Assembly: GCA_029844215.1 (NCBI GenBank)
Contig: CM056728.1
Span: forward strand, 88,101,676-88,165,675
From: Przewalskia tangutica
Taxonomy: Eukaryota > Streptophyta > Magnoliopsida > Solanales > Solanaceae
Direction: 5' to 3'
Length of the DNA: 64,000 bases
Shown one piece after another: positions 1 to 12,100 of this stretch. Numbering within the stretch: the stretch's first letter is position 1; each line of letters opens with the position of its first letter. The notes under the pieces were generated by a model that had not been told where the DNA came from, made no database searches, and saw only the letters and a list, made by a program, of their open reading frames with translations. A program made the translations under genes and the position numbers.

Positions 1-464
1 GGAAGAGCTCTCAAGACTTAGGAAAGTTTAGGAATGGATGAAGAAGTCTTCAAAGGGGAATTTATAGGAAGACCAAGGGTCAAGATCTAGCCAAGTGGGG
101 GGCAAGTGGAGGGCCAAGATATGCCCAAGTGCCCCCTAGACCCTACTCCTTAAAACCCTCACAAATATCTTACCAACTACTTGACAAAAAGCCAAGACCA
201 ATCATCCCACGTATGCGCCCACGCCCACCAATGAGAGGGTGCCAAGTGTCGCCTCTCGTTGGTCCAAAATGTTTCGTCTCTCGGAAAAATCCGCAAAAAT
301 TAAAAATGACATAGCCGAATTTTCCCTTCGAATGTATAAAGCGTTTAGTCAAAACGACTCTAACCGGGTGTTGTGCACAAAATATTTCGGCCAAGCCTAC
401 TTTAAAGCCCAAACTTTTCTACGTACGTCCTTACGTACATACTCTGGAAATACGGGGTATAACA
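1..464 (-). mobile_element. LTR fragment, 5' (U3) end, minus strand
   Basis: The window opens inside a minus-strand LTR. It ends at 464 with GGGGTATAACA, the reverse complement of the family's LTR start. A degenerate reversed TATA region (TTTATAGG near 60) and the U3 sequence with AACGACTCTAACCGGGTGTTG are present. No polypurine tract follows, so 464 is an outer edge of a solo LTR or of a 5' LTR, inserted into the plus-strand LTR that resumes at 465. The rest lies left of the window. Confidence 0.85.
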
Positions 465-992
465 ATATTGTGTATTGTAGTTTGGTTATCATACATGTCT
501 TCTATTTTTATACAGATTATTATGATTTCATCTCAGTACTTTCAGTTTCACATACTTGGTACTTGTTGTACTGACCTCCTTCGGGGGGCTGCGTTCATGC
601 CGCAGGTAGAGGTACACCAGTTGTTGATCCTCGCTCATAGGATCACAGTTCAGCGTTTTGGGAAGCTCCGTTTCTCCGGAGGCTTATCTTGTGGTATGAT
701 TCCCTGAGATTGTAGGTTCTTATACATTCAGGGGTATGGCGGGGCCCTGTCCCGTCGTTGTTATTATAAAACTCTTAGAGGTCTGTAGTACTGTTGTGGG
801 CAGGGTTTGTAAAGGATGTAACTGTTCAAGTTTTTATATATATGCAGAAAGGTGACCGTTTTGGTTGCTTTGTTTCCTATTTTATATTGTTTCATGTTTG
901 AGTTTTTATTTCCGCTGGTTTTTCTCTGATGTATTATCACTAGGGTGCCCGGGGTAAGGCACCAGTCGCGGGCCCGAGGTCGGGTCGTGACA
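465..992 (+). mobile_element. 3' end of a plus-strand LTR
   Basis: This is the last ~530 bp of a plus-strand LTR: the stretch with TAGTTTGGTTATCATACATG, the GGGGTATGGCGGGGCC segment, and the terminus GGTCGTGACA. It is interrupted on the left by the minus LTR ending at 464. No primer-binding site follows 992, so 992 is an outer boundary. The next bases (ATAAC) return to minus-strand Host-1 sequence, so this LTR was itself inserted into Host-1. Its 5' part is outside the window. Confidence 0.85.
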
Positions 993-1976
993 ATAACTAA
1001 CTTCCCATAAAGCTATTATAACACTTTATGTTTTAAATAAACCAAATTTATTTCACACACGTACGTCTACCGTACTATATAGTTCACAACAATCATGCTC
1101 AAGAGTATAGGAAGAATCACATACCTCTTCGGCTTAATCCACAAGCCAAGTCGAGTATGCCGCGCGTAGACAATCCACCTATAATAACCACAACATAATT
1201 ATCAACTTCTAGTTCTCTTCGTAGCATATTCTAAGTATACAGTTCCTTATTCTACGAAAAATTGGGCAGCCCCTCCCCCACCCCCCCTGTATCCACGTCA
1301 ATATCCGCCTATAGCAAGGCCCGCCACCAAGCCAACAACTCCCAGGGGATTACACTTCTAACCGTACGTGTAAAATTCTGGCCCACAATAATACTATAAG
1401 TATACTGTAAATACGGTCAATGTAAATCTGATTCAATTCTTTTTAATCATCCTTCCATATATCTTATACGCAATTATAAACTACTATAATATGTAATCTC
1501 CAATTACAATAGAAGGACATAGATCATTACCTCGATAAGCCCAAAATTATCCAAGATTTATAAGTCGATCCTGAGCAACGTTTAGCTCCTATTCCTTACG
1601 CTCCAATCCGCTCCAAGCAACCCTTAGAAGTTTCTAAACAACTTCTCTTAACACTTCATCCAAGCTATGAAGATTTTCCTAGGGTTTCATTTTTGCGACT
1701 AAAGGAATAAAGTAGTATTTCCGGGATCTTATGTTGGGATTACTTTAGAATTCTACTAGGGATACTAGGCTAACGTATTTGGGATTATACAACAACAATT
1801 GAAGTATTTTCTACACAAGTGGGGGGGTGGACGAGAGCAACTAAAGGGAGGGAGTATAATTTTGCCTTGGAAATCTTTAAGTGTGGGATGAATAAAGTCT
1901 TGCATCAAGGGGGTATTTATAGAACAATCAAGGGCTAGGATGAGAGCAAGTGTGTGGTGAGATTGGGGGACAAGTG
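993..1976 (-). mobile_element. Host-1 minus-strand LTR, first part
   Basis: Minus-strand LTR body that resumes at 42961 after Elem-A. It contains the conserved LTR leader (reverse of TTATCGAGGTAA around 1532) and a reversed TATA box TATTTATA at 1914-1921. Elem-A inserted 55 bp beyond that TATA box, duplicating AAGTG (1972-1976 and 42956-42960). The beginning of this LTR is cut off by the plus-strand LTR ending at 992. Confidence 0.88.
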
Positions 1977-2192
1977 TGTTATACCCCGTATTTCCAGAGT
2001 ATGTACGTGAGGGCGTACGTACAAAAGTTTAGCCTTAGTTAGGCACTATGGACGAAAAAAATTGTGCACACCTATCAAAAAGAATCGTTTTCCGACGAAA
2101 CGTTTTACAAAACTTGCGTAGGGAAAATTACGGCTATGTCATTTATTATTTTTGCGGATTTTTCCGAGAGATGAAATATTTTGGACCAACGG

Positions 2193-2214
2193 GAGGGTGA
2201 CACTTGTCACCCTC
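2193..2214 (+). promoter_or_regulatory. U3 palindrome (near G-box)
   Basis: A 22-bp inverted repeat with core GGTGACACTTGTCACC, symmetrical except at the centre. The same site in Elem-F, Host-2 and Elem-E reads GACACGTGTC, a perfect palindrome with a CACGTG G-box. It lies about 180 bp upstream of the TATA box. A transcription-factor site is inferred. Confidence 0.5.
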
Positions 2215-2361
2215 ATATGGACGGCAACTTGGGCAAGGGTTGGACGATTTTGTGGCTTAGGCTTTGGTCAAGGAGTTGGTAGGATATTTGTGTAGTAGAT
2301 GGATAAGGACACTTGCCTAAATCTCCACCTTACACTTGCCTACCACTTGGCTTTATCTTGG

Positions 2362-2382
2362 CCATTGGTTGGCCTATAAATA
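2362..2382 (+). promoter_or_regulatory. Elem-A 5' LTR promoter (CCAAT and TATA box)
   Basis: CCATTGG at 2362-2368 is followed by TATAAATA at 2375-2382. The pair recurs in the 3' LTR (40995-41002), and TATAAATA or its reverse recurs in the other LTRs. It lies ~400 bp into the LTR, so R plus U5 would be about 2 kb. Confidence 0.8.
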
Positions 2383-3519
2383 CCCCCCTAACTTGAAGGT
2401 TTTCTTCATCCACAAATCAATTCTCCAAGTCTTGAAAAATCCCTCCCCTCTCTTATAGCTTTTCGTCCAAGCTCTTCTCCTCCCCTTCCTTGAGTCCTAG
2501 CCGAAACCTACCCCCCTCCCTTGGTAGAAAAGTTGTCTTCCAAGTATAGTTACTATTCCTAAATACCCTAGCCCCAAATCCCTTATAGTATTTAAGTAGA
2601 AGTTGTTAGAAACTTCTAAGGGTTTCTTGGAGCTATCGGAGCGTGCAAATTAGGAGCTAAACCTTGCTCAGGATCGACATTTAACTTGGATAATTTTGGG
2701 CTTATCGAGGTAAATACTCTTGTCCTTCTATTGTAATTGGATATTACATATAAGAATAGTTAAGATTTGAGTATAAGATATAGAAGGATATTAAAGAATA
2801 GAATTGAACTGAAATCACATCAGAAGAATAATAAAGAAGTATTGAACTGTACTTACATAGGACTGTATTTACAGTAGACTTGTGTAGCTTGACGGGTAGG
2901 GAAGTGCTGCCCAATTTTCCGTAGAATAAAGAACCCTCTGCTTAGAATAGTCTACAGAGTAGTCTAGACATTGATAGACGTATCTGACTATTATAGGTTG
3001 ATTCTCTGCGCGCGACATATTCGACTTGGCAGGTGGTTTTCGCCGAGAAGGTATGTGATTCTTCCTATACTCTTGAGCATGATATTTTAAAATATATATA
3101 TAGTACGGTAGACGTACGTGTGTTAACTGAACGTACTTTTACGGCAATGTCTTTGACTTAAGCCTGAATAATAAGAATCTTGAAGTATTTCAAAAGAATA
3201 TTGAATCATTTTTAACAGAAGAGTAATATTTGGTTTTAAACAAAAAGCTTAAGAGTTATACTAGCTTTATGGGAAGTTAGGTATAACAACTTAAGAAGGA
3301 TAAAAGGAACTGTTTACTTATTTGTTTAAAAGCCTTGTATTGATTTCTGTAAAGTGTAGTAAGATTGTTTGATAAGTAGACATATTATGATGCTACGTGT
3401 GTTAGTGTCTTGTGATGTTGTGAAAGGGGGTCATTTTTGTTGTGCTTACGTTGTTAAACGTTAAGATCAGATCTTGTTATTATATCACATACCCTGACTT
3501 GTTATACTGAGGGCTTCTT

Positions 3520-6500
3520 TGTCACGACCTGCCCGGCCCGTGGATCGTGCCTTACCCCGCACCCTAGTGATACAACATCGAGAAAACCGGAAATAAAAAC
3601 TTAGACATGCAAATAGACATGGATCAAGATGAAAGAAAATAGGCCAACCAAAACGGTTGCCTTTCGATATATATATACAAAGACATTTTGAAGCGATAAT
3701 CCTTACAACCCCGCCACACCAAAGCATGCACTTAAGATTTATACAACAACTATGACGGACAGGCCCCGCCATACCCTCGAATGTACAAGAACCTCTGCAC
3801 TGTGGTAACATACCAAAGATAAGCCTCCAAGGAACGGAGCTTCCCAAGACGAAAGGTGATCCTAAAAGCGGGGATCGACAAACCGATGTACTTCTACCGC
3901 AGATGAACGCACTTCAAGGAGGTCGATAACAGTACCAAGTATGTGAATCAAAATATCAGAAATGAAATCATAATAGTCTATATAAAGCAGGAGACATGTA
4001 TGATAACCAAACTACAGTACACAACATATAACAGTTATATCAAGTCAGGGTCCCACGCCCTCCACATCAATCATGCCCGTGGAATACCTTCCTCACTAAG
4101 GCAGTCTATGATATGATAACACCAAGAAGTACACCTGCACACCAAGTCCTACCTGATGCCAAAGCCGTACTAACAATACAATACAACCAAACCACGAAGC
4201 TGACACGGGGCAAGTACGAAAGCCGACTACCAGATACCAAGGCCAAACAGTAAAACCTCATGGAGAGCTAGTCCATGGAATAACAACCCCAATGGAACCA
4301 TACCCGTGCGCCACGCATCGTGTCAGTATGTCCAAAAGGAAACAACAAGACAGCAATCCCAATGGAACCATACCCGTGCGCCACGCATCGTGTCAGTATG
4401 TCCAAAAGGAAACAACAAGACATCAATCAAAATGGAAGCATACCCGTGCGCCACGCATCGTGTCAGTATGTCCAAAGCGATTAGCAGAAATAACACTATC
4501 AAGCGAGCGCACTGCGGAATTCTCCACACGCAAGACGCCCAAGTAAGTTCTCAACAAGTCAACACCCTCCATCGAGAGACGCGGTAATATAGAAACACAA
4601 TTCTTGCACAACAAAGGCTATCACAACAAGCATAGGCAAGTTTCACAACAACAAGCATAGGCAAGTTATACATAACTCAAGGTACTTTCATTTTATGTCA
4701 AAGTCCGGGTTTTAACCCTAAAGTACTACGTACGTTAAATTCCTTTTTAAAGAGATCCATTCCTTTTATAAAAGTCACCCGATACCCGTAGTATAAAAAT
4801 AGAGTGACTTACATCTTTTAAGTAAAGCAAAACAACTTCCATACTTTTCCTTTTTAAAACCAAATCAAGGCAATACCATGCCTTCTTTTTAGACCAAAAC
4901 ACTTCTCTTTTTAAAGTCAAGTTATCACATTAAAACCAATGATAAAACCCTTTTTCATAAAGTCGTTATACCTCACTTCCCATAAAGCTGTTATAACACT
5001 TTATGTTTTAAACCAATTTAAGACAAAACAACGCCTTTCTTTTCCCTAAAGTTCCAGTTTGCCTAATTTCAATTACTCAAGTCTCTTTTTAGAAAAGTTT
5101 CATAGTTCAATGTCTTAATCTCTTTTAAAACAATTGAGTAACATAGGCCATATGTGTGAGCGCTTATTCTTGTTTATAACCATTTATTAAAGCAGCCATG
5201 ATCTAGAAAATGTAATATCATTTTGTCTCATCTTAGCTTCTATGCAGATGGAGGTTTCTACTGGTTTTAATAATACTTCATTATTCATTACATTTTCCTT
5301 TATTAACGCCGCAGTTGGTTTGTCGATACTCATTCTGATTTCCGAAATCAGTAAAACGTTATTCCTTTTAAAACCAAGTACTCATTACTCACGAATGAGG
5401 CTTCACACAAAATTCATATTAATTCAATTTAGTTAAGTCTCTTATCTTTTAAGATCAAGTCTCTTAACTTCTAAAATCAGTAAACCATTCTTTTATCTCT
5501 CTTAAGACGTTATACCTAACTCCCCATAAAGCTAGTATAACTCTTATGTTTTCAAACCAAGTACTCTTCTTTCAAAAAGGTTTCTTAATTCTTTTGAAAT
5601 ACTTCAAGATTCTTATTATTCAGGCTTAAGTCAAAAGACATTGCCGCATAACTACGCTCAATTAGCACACGACGTCACCGTACTATATATATATATATAT
5701 TTTATTCGTGCTTAAGTCAAAAGACATTGCCGCATAACTACGCTCAATTAGCACACGACGCTCACCGTACTATATATATATATCTTTAAAATATCATGCT
5801 CAAGAGTATAGGAAGAATCACATACCTCGCGACGATTATCGACTATAAGCAAAACGCCCACGGCTATAACCCGCTAGCCTTGTCCACCTTCTAAGTAGCA
5901 CATGCTACTTGCGAACATTCAACCAATAAAGGTTATCGACCATCAGAATACAAATTCCTATGTAAGTACAGTTTAACTTCTACTTATATATTCTTCTGAT
6001 GTGATTTCAGTTCAAGTCTTTTCTGTAATATCCTTCTATTACAGTTCAATTCTCTTCTATGAATCTTATATTCATTTCTATACAACTACAATATGTAATT
6101 CCCAATTACAATAGAAGGACAGTAGTATTTACCTCGATGAGCCCAAAATTATCCAAGTTTAATGTCGCTCCTGAGCAACGTTAAGCTCCTACTCCGTGCG
6201 CTCCAACCCGCTCCAAACAACCGTTAGAAGTTCTACGCAACTTCTACTTAACACTTCAACCGACTATGAAGGTTTTCCTTAGGGTTTCGTTTTTGTGACT
6301 GAGGGAAAGTATAATAGTATTTCCGGGCTCTACGTATAGGGGAAACTTTGGAAAGTACTACAAGGTATTTGGGCTAAAGTATTTGGGCATTATAACAATA
6401 CTTGGAGAGTATTTCTATACCACAAAAGGGGGGTATTATACGAAAACAACTAGGCTAGGGGTAGGCTTCACGAGGCCTCTCAAAGGGGAGGGTGGTGGCG

Positions 6501-6994
6501 GACGAACTACCACAAGGGGGGAGGGAGTATTTGAGACTTGGAAATGATTTTAGGATGAAGAAGTTCATCAACTTAGAGGGGTATTTATAGGTCAAGAAAT
6601 GGCCAACCAATGGCCAAGATTCATCTAAGTGTTAGGCAAGTGTAGGGCTAGGATTAAGCCATGTGCACCTTATCCATCTACCACACCAACTTGCACAAAA
6701 TATCCTACCAACTAAAGTGGTCCAAATCGTCCAAGCCGCCCCAACCTTACGTCCAATGTGAGGGTGACACTTGTCACCCTCCCGTTGGTCCAAAATGTTT
6801 CGTCTCTCGGAAAAATCCGCAAAAATTAGAAATGACATAGCCGGAATTTTCCCTTCGCAAGTTTAGTAAAACGTTTCGTCGAAAAACGATTCTTTTTGGT
6901 ACTTGTGCACAAATTTCGAACCTATGCCTACTTTAAGGCTCAAATTATATACGTACGCCCTCACGTACATACTCTGGAAATACGGGGTATAACA
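3520..6994 (-). repeat. Elem-B 3' LTR
   Basis: Reads TGTCACGACC at its left end and GGGGTATAACA at its right end. It contains a 70-bp tandem array (4291-4477), a (TA)n tract near 5681, the leader (reverse of TTATCGAGGTAA near 6130) and a reversed TATA box TATTTATA at 6582-6589. The polypurine tract follows at 6995, which identifies it as the 3' LTR. Confidence 0.93.
4291..4477. repeat. 70-bp tandem repeat in U5, ~2.7 units
   Basis: Units start at 4291, 4361 and 4431 with AATGGAACCA or AATGGAAGCA. Each contains CCACGCATCGTGTCAGTATG. The exact 70-bp spacing and the matching array in the partner LTR show it was inherited with the LTR. Confidence 0.9.
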
Positions 6995-7029
6995 TTCTCT
7001 CCTCCTTAGAAACATTCGTCCCGAATGTT
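6995..7029 (-). other. Elem-B polypurine tract and adjacent hairpin
   Basis: TTCTCTCCTCCTT (6995-7007) is the reversed polypurine tract next to the LTR. AACATTCG (7011-7018) and CGAATGTT (7022-7029) form a perfect 8-bp inverted repeat with a 3-base loop. Confidence 0.85.
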
Positions 7030-7273
7030 CCTTCTCAAGACGGATAACGATAAAGTTCTTCTTAACTTAAACAAGTTTCCAATGCCACACATGGCCACAA
7101 AAATAACACACGCTCTCTTCCTTCCTTACTCGTCGTGCCCTTCTCGAACACTTGAACTCTTCTAGTATACGTACCACACTTCAGTCATCGCTTCAGTTCC
7201 CAAAACATTGGAGTCACTACCTCCAATTGGTCATCTTACTAACCTCAATCTCTCTTAAGACCATTCCCGGCCT
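7030..7273 (-). other. Elem-B 3' untranslated stretch
   Basis: Non-coding internal sequence between the hairpin and the GC-rich module. It resembles the same part of Elem-E (62100-62500), for example the block with CAAAACATTGGAGTCACTACCTCC. No integrase remnant is visible, unlike Elements C, D and F. Confidence 0.6.
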
Positions 7274-7471
7274 TCATGATCCGCTTCTGGTCGAACATAT
7301 CCACAAACTCATACGATGGTCATCTAAACTTGGGCCTAACACCCTCGTGACCATACCACCTGGCGGGACCACCCAGAGCTGACCCCACTGAAGCAGCCGC
7401 GGTTGGCCCGCAACATGGCCCCAACCCGACCCACTTAACGCATCAAGCTCTTGTTTCCCGATCCGAAACAA
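7274..7471 (-). pseudogene. Conserved GC-rich module with short ORF (Elem-B copy)
   Basis: A 65-residue frame, MFRIGKQELD at the start and VVPPGGMVTRVLGPSL in the middle. The same frame with GRVTRVLGPSL occurs in Elements C, D and E, and a shifted relative ending EVLGPCLVSRASSWMRST in F. The DNA contains a shortened GCGG...CCGC stem at 7399-7411. It is absent from Elem-A. I recognise no protein family. It could be a conserved RNA structure instead of a coding sequence. The high GC content alone lowers stop-codon frequency, so coding status is unproven. Confidence 0.4.
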
Positions 7472-7904
7472 TCTTACCTATACAGGTCATGAAAGCTACC
7501 ACTTCCATTTTACACCACCCAAGGAATTTTTCCCACAATACATTCTAGGCATAAAATGCACTCCGACAAGGATCACTTGCAAAATCTCAGACTCAGATCA
7601 CTTTACATCTAAGGTCTCAACTGTAATATTCTAAGGTTCATCATTTTCTCACCCCCAGGCTTACCCTTTTTCATTAACCAGGTTCTAAATCACATTTTTG
7701 CACAAAGCTATCCGAACATAATACTTAACACATTATCATAACATCAATACAAACAAGTCTCTAGAGGGTTAAGGATATACCTGAAAATAGGCGGTTCAGA
7801 GGACCGCTAAAACTGGGAACTTCCACCGCAACCTCTAACGTGGGCTCACGGCAATGGACATCCCGCCCGGTATGGAAGGTGAAGAACCCGCAATCGATCC
7901 CGTA
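7472..7904 (-). other. Elem-B spacer between gag and the GC-rich module
   Basis: AT-rich internal sequence with no frame I can support. It contains the reverse of AGGTATATCCTTAACCCTCT near 7767, a marker also found downstream of gag in Elem-C (near 23574). Confidence 0.6.
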
Positions 7905-8973
7905 GTCATGCTATCCTACCAGCCACCGGCCGGACATTTTCTCGCAAATGGCCTGCCGCCGCATGTAAAACAAACTCCCGAACTAGCACGACACTCCCCA
8001 TCGTGGAGTCTACCACACGGTCACAACGAGGTAGGGTGGCTTCACCGCTAACACCCTCGCTTCTCCCAAAATCTCAACCTCGAGCCCCGACCGCCTCGAA
8101 TACTCTGGATGCTCAAGATTGTGGAGGACCAATCAGACCGGGCGGAGGCGCATAACTAGTTCTTGGCCGAGGCGGTCCGCCTCGAAAGTCACCAAAGGAC
8201 CTCGCTGCTCGCCTCTTCGCGACTCGTCATTCCGCCGATTTCTCCGCCTCACCTCCAAGTGCATAAGCTCGCACGCGGCAATGTCCATGCCCTGAAGAGC
8301 TACACCGAACAACTCGCTAGGTAATCATCGAGCCCTCAGAACATATCGGTGCACTCGATCCTCCATACTAGCTACTAATGCGGGACGCATCTGCCAATGA
8401 GTCGAACTCACATTGTACTCCCGAACCGCACGCCTGCTTCGCCGCAACACCAAAAACTGCTTACCGAGCCCTCCTCGTCTGTGGAGGCAAGAAGTGTGCA
8501 AGAAATGCCTTTGAGAACTCGTCCCAAATAGCTGGAAGTGCATTCTCTCCCCGGGACAGCTCCCACGAATCAAACCAGTCGACTGCGGTATCACGCAGTC
8601 GATGCGAACCTAGGACCACTGACTCGGTCTCCGATGCCTTGATCACTCATGATCCGTCAGAATCGCCGGATGAACTCCTCGGATCATCCTCGTGCCTCAC
8701 CCATAAAACTCGCGGTTACATCTCGTAAAATCCCATAGCCTCCAACTATCTCGATCTAAGTGAACCATCGGTGCTATCGGAATCGCCGCCCAACTTATCC
8801 TCAAGTTCCGCCACAACCCCGCCATTAATCGCCATCTCCTTGTAACCCATCTCTCCGCCTGCATCGTGGGACCGAGGCTCGTGCATCGTGGTCTCGTAGA
8901 GATCGCCGCCGCTCTACTCGCATCTCCTCTCGCCGCTTTGCCCTTCTCGTCCCGGTTGCCTTACGCGAGGCAT
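7905..8973 (-). pseudogene. gag: Gag polyprotein remnant, Elem-B
   Basis: Capsid/nucleocapsid precursor, broken by frameshifts and stops. The start is the ATG whose complement is 8971-8973, about 180 bp inside the primer-binding site, where the other copies also start gag. The capsid-like part reads WFDSWELSRGENALPAIWDE then AFLAHFLPP (8461-8646), continuing in another frame with RAVREYNV (8325-8594). The same block in Elem-A is FDSWELSRGEHAPPAVWDE. The C-terminal part near 7930-8045 holds degraded CCHC zinc-knuckle codons. Gag normally forms the virus-like particle and binds element RNA. Pol is missing, so any mobility would need proteins from another element. It is the only gag-only copy here that keeps much of the capsid region. 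Confidence 0.85.
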
Positions 8974-9154
8974 AATCGTAAAAACGGCACGTCGGAGGGG
9001 TCCAACTTACAACACCTCTAAGGCACGATCTCGTAATGAGAAGAAGAAACCAATCCTAAATGTCCTATAGCCTCTCGATTATAGATGTGGTGCACAACAC
9101 ATCGATAATCAAGACTCTACTAGACACGGTGCAGACACTTTCCGAGGACTAACT

Positions 9155-9166
9155 GCTCTGATACCA
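9155..9166 (-). other. Primer-binding site, Elem-B (initiator tRNA-Met)
   Basis: GCTCTGATACCA, the reverse complement of TGGTATCAGAGC, four bases from the 5' LTR (starts 9171). It matches the 3' end of plant initiator tRNA-Met and is intact. Confidence 0.93.
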
Positions 9167-9170
9167 CTTT

Positions 9171-12100
9171 TGTCACGACCCGAACCCGGGCCCGTGACTG
9201 GTGCCTTACCCCGGGCACCCTAGTGATACAACATCAGAGAAAACCAGCGGAAATAAAAACTTAGACATGCAAATAGACATGGATCAAGATGAAAGAAAAT
9301 AGGCCAACCAAAACGGTTGCCTTTTCAAAGATATATATATACAAAGACATTTTGAACGAGCATAATCCTTACAACCCCGCCCACACCAAAGCATGCACTC
9401 TAAGATTTATACAACAACTATGACGGACGTGGCCCCGCCATACCCCGAATGTACAAGAACCTACACTGTGGTAACATACCAAAGATAAGCCTCGAAGGAA
9501 CGAGCTTCCCAAGACGAAAGGTGATCCTAAAAGCGGGGATCGACAAATGATGTACTTCTACCATGCAGATGAACGCACTTCAAGGAGGTCGATAACAGTA
9601 CCAAGTATGTGAAATCAAAATATCAGAAATGAAATCATAATAGTCTATATAAAGCAGGAGACATGTATGATAACCAAACTACAGTACACAACATATAACA
9701 GTTATATCAAGTCAGGGTCTCACGCCCTCGACATCAATCATGCCCGTGGAATACCTTCCTCACTGCCGGCAGTCTATGATATGATAACACCAAGAAGTAC
9801 ACCTGCACACCAAGTCCTACCTGATGCCAAAGCCGTACTAACAATACAATACAACCAAACCACGGTCGACACGGCAAGTACGAAAGCCGACTACCGATAC
9901 CAAGGCCAAACAAGAAACCTCATGGAGAGCTAGTCCATGGAATAACAACCCCAATGGAACCATACCCGCGCGCCACGATCGCGGTCGTGATGTCCAAAAG
10001 GAAACAACAAGACAGTAATCCCAATGGAACCATACCCGTGCGCCACGCATCGTGTCAGTATGTCCAAAAGGAAACAACAAGACAACAATCAAAATGGAAG
10101 CATACCCGTGCGCCACGCATCGTGTCAGTATGTCCAAAGCGACAGCGAAATAACACTATCAACGCGAGCGCACTGCGGAATTCTCCACACCGCGACGCCC
10201 AAGTAAGTTCTCAACAAGTCAACCGACCCTCCATCGAGAGACGCGGTAATATAGAAACACAATTCTTGCACAACAAAGGCTATCACAACAAGCATAGGCA
10301 AGTTTCATAACAACAAGCATAGGCAAGTTATACATAACTCAAGGTACTTTCATTTTATGTCAAAGTCCGGGTTTTAACCCTAAAGTACTACGTACGTTAA
10401 ATTCCTTTTTAAAGAGATCCATTCCTTTTATAAAAGTCACCCGATACCCGTAGTATAAAAATAGAGTGACTTACATCTTTTAAGTAAAGCAAAACAACTT
10501 CCATACTTTTCCTTTTTAAAACCAAATCAAGGCAATACCATGCCTTCTTTTTAGACCAAAACACTTCTCTTTTTAAAGTCAAGTTACCACATTAAAACCA
10601 ATGATAAAACCCTTTTTCATAAAGTCGTTATAACTCACTTCCCATAAAGCTGTTATAACACTTTATGTTTTAAACCAATTTAAGACAAAACAACGCCTTT
10701 CTTTTCCCTAAAGTTCCAGTTTGCCTAATTTCAATTACTCAAGTCTCTTTTTAGAAAAGTTTCATAGTTCAATGTCTTAATCTCTTTTAAAACAATTGAG
10801 TAACATAGGCCATATGTGTGAGCAGTTTATTCTTGTTTATAACCATTTATTAAAGCAGCCATGATCTAGAAAATGTAATATCATTTTGTCTCATCTTAGC
10901 TTCTATGCAGATGGAGGTTTCTACTGGTTTTAATAATACTTCATTATTCATTACATTTTCCTTTATTAACGCTGCAGTGGTTTGTCGATACTCATTCTGA
11001 TTTCCGAAATCAGTAAAACATTATTCCTTTTAAAACCAAGTACTCATTACTCACGAATGAGGCTTCACACAAAATTCATATTAATTCAATTTAGTTAAGT
11101 CTCTTATCTTTTAAGATCAAGTCTCTTAACTTCTAAAATCAGTAAACCATTCTTTTATCTCTCTTAAGACGTTATACCTAACTCCCCATAAAGCTAGTAT
11201 AACTCTTATGTTTTCAAACCAAGTACTCTTCTTTCAAAAAGGTTTCTTAATTCTTTTGAAATACTTCAAGATTCTTATTATTCAGGCTTAAGTCAAAATA
11301 CATTGCCGTACAACTACGTTCAATTAGCACACGTACGTCTACCGTACTATATATATATATATTTTATTCAGGCTTAAGTCAAAAGACATTGCCGTACAAC
11401 TACGTTCAATTAGCACACGTACGTCTACCGTACTATATATATATATATCTTTAAAATATCATGCTCAAGAGTATAGGAAGAATCACATACCTCGCGACGA
11501 TTATCGACTATAAGCAAAACGCTCCACGGCTATAACCCGGCTAGCCTTGTCCACCTTCTAAGTAGCACATGCTACTTGCAGAACATTCAACCAATAAAGG
11601 TTATCAGTCTACTGTAAATACAGTCCTATGTAAGTACAGTTTAACTTCTACTTATATATTCTTCTGATGTGATTTCAGTTCAAGTCTTTTCTGTAATATC
11701 CTTCTATTACAGTTCAATTCTCTTCTATGAATCTTATATTCATTTCTATACAACTACAGTATGTAATTCCCAATTACAATAGAAGGACAGTAGTATTTAC
11801 CTCGATGAGCCCAAAATTATCCAAGTTTAATGTCGCTCCTGAGCAACGTTAAGCTCCTACTCCGTGCGCTCCAACCCGCTCCAAACAACCCTTAGAAGTT
11901 CTACGCAACTTCTACTTAACACTTCAACCGACTATGAAGGTTTTCCTTAGGGTTTCGTTTTTGTGACTGAGGGAAAGTATAATAGTATTTCCGGGCTCTA
12001 CGATAGGGAAACTTTGGAAAGTACTACAAGGTATTTGGGCTAAAGTATTGGGGCATTATAACAATCCTTGGAGAGTATTTCTATACCACAAAGGGGGGGG

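Larger units (their letters stand above)
1977..3519 (+). repeat. Elem-A 5' LTR, first part (U3 and start of transcribed region)
   Basis: Starts TGTTATACCCCG directly after the AAGTG duplication. It contains a U3 palindrome centred near 2203, a CCAAT/TATA pair at 2362-2382 and the leader with TTATCGAGGTAAATA near 2706. It breaks at 3519, where Elem-B is inserted, and resumes at 12659. Confidence 0.93.

Noticed and set aside
465..992. A separate LTR family starting TGTCACGACCC
   Set aside because: It is simply the reverse complement of the 3' end of the same LTR (GGTCGTGACA); the 5-bp duplications only fit if both ends belong to one LTR.
4291..4477. Possible CRISPR-like array (regular 70-bp repeats)
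   Set aside because: Units are contiguous without unique spacers and lie inside a plant LTR.
5681..5785. (TA)n tracts as origin or matrix-attachment signals
   Set aside because: Short microsatellites repeated in every LTR copy near the same place; nothing else supports a special role.
9155..9166. tRNA gene fragments at TGGTATCAGAGC sites
   Set aside because: Only the 12-base primer-binding match exists; there is no tRNA cloverleaf around it.
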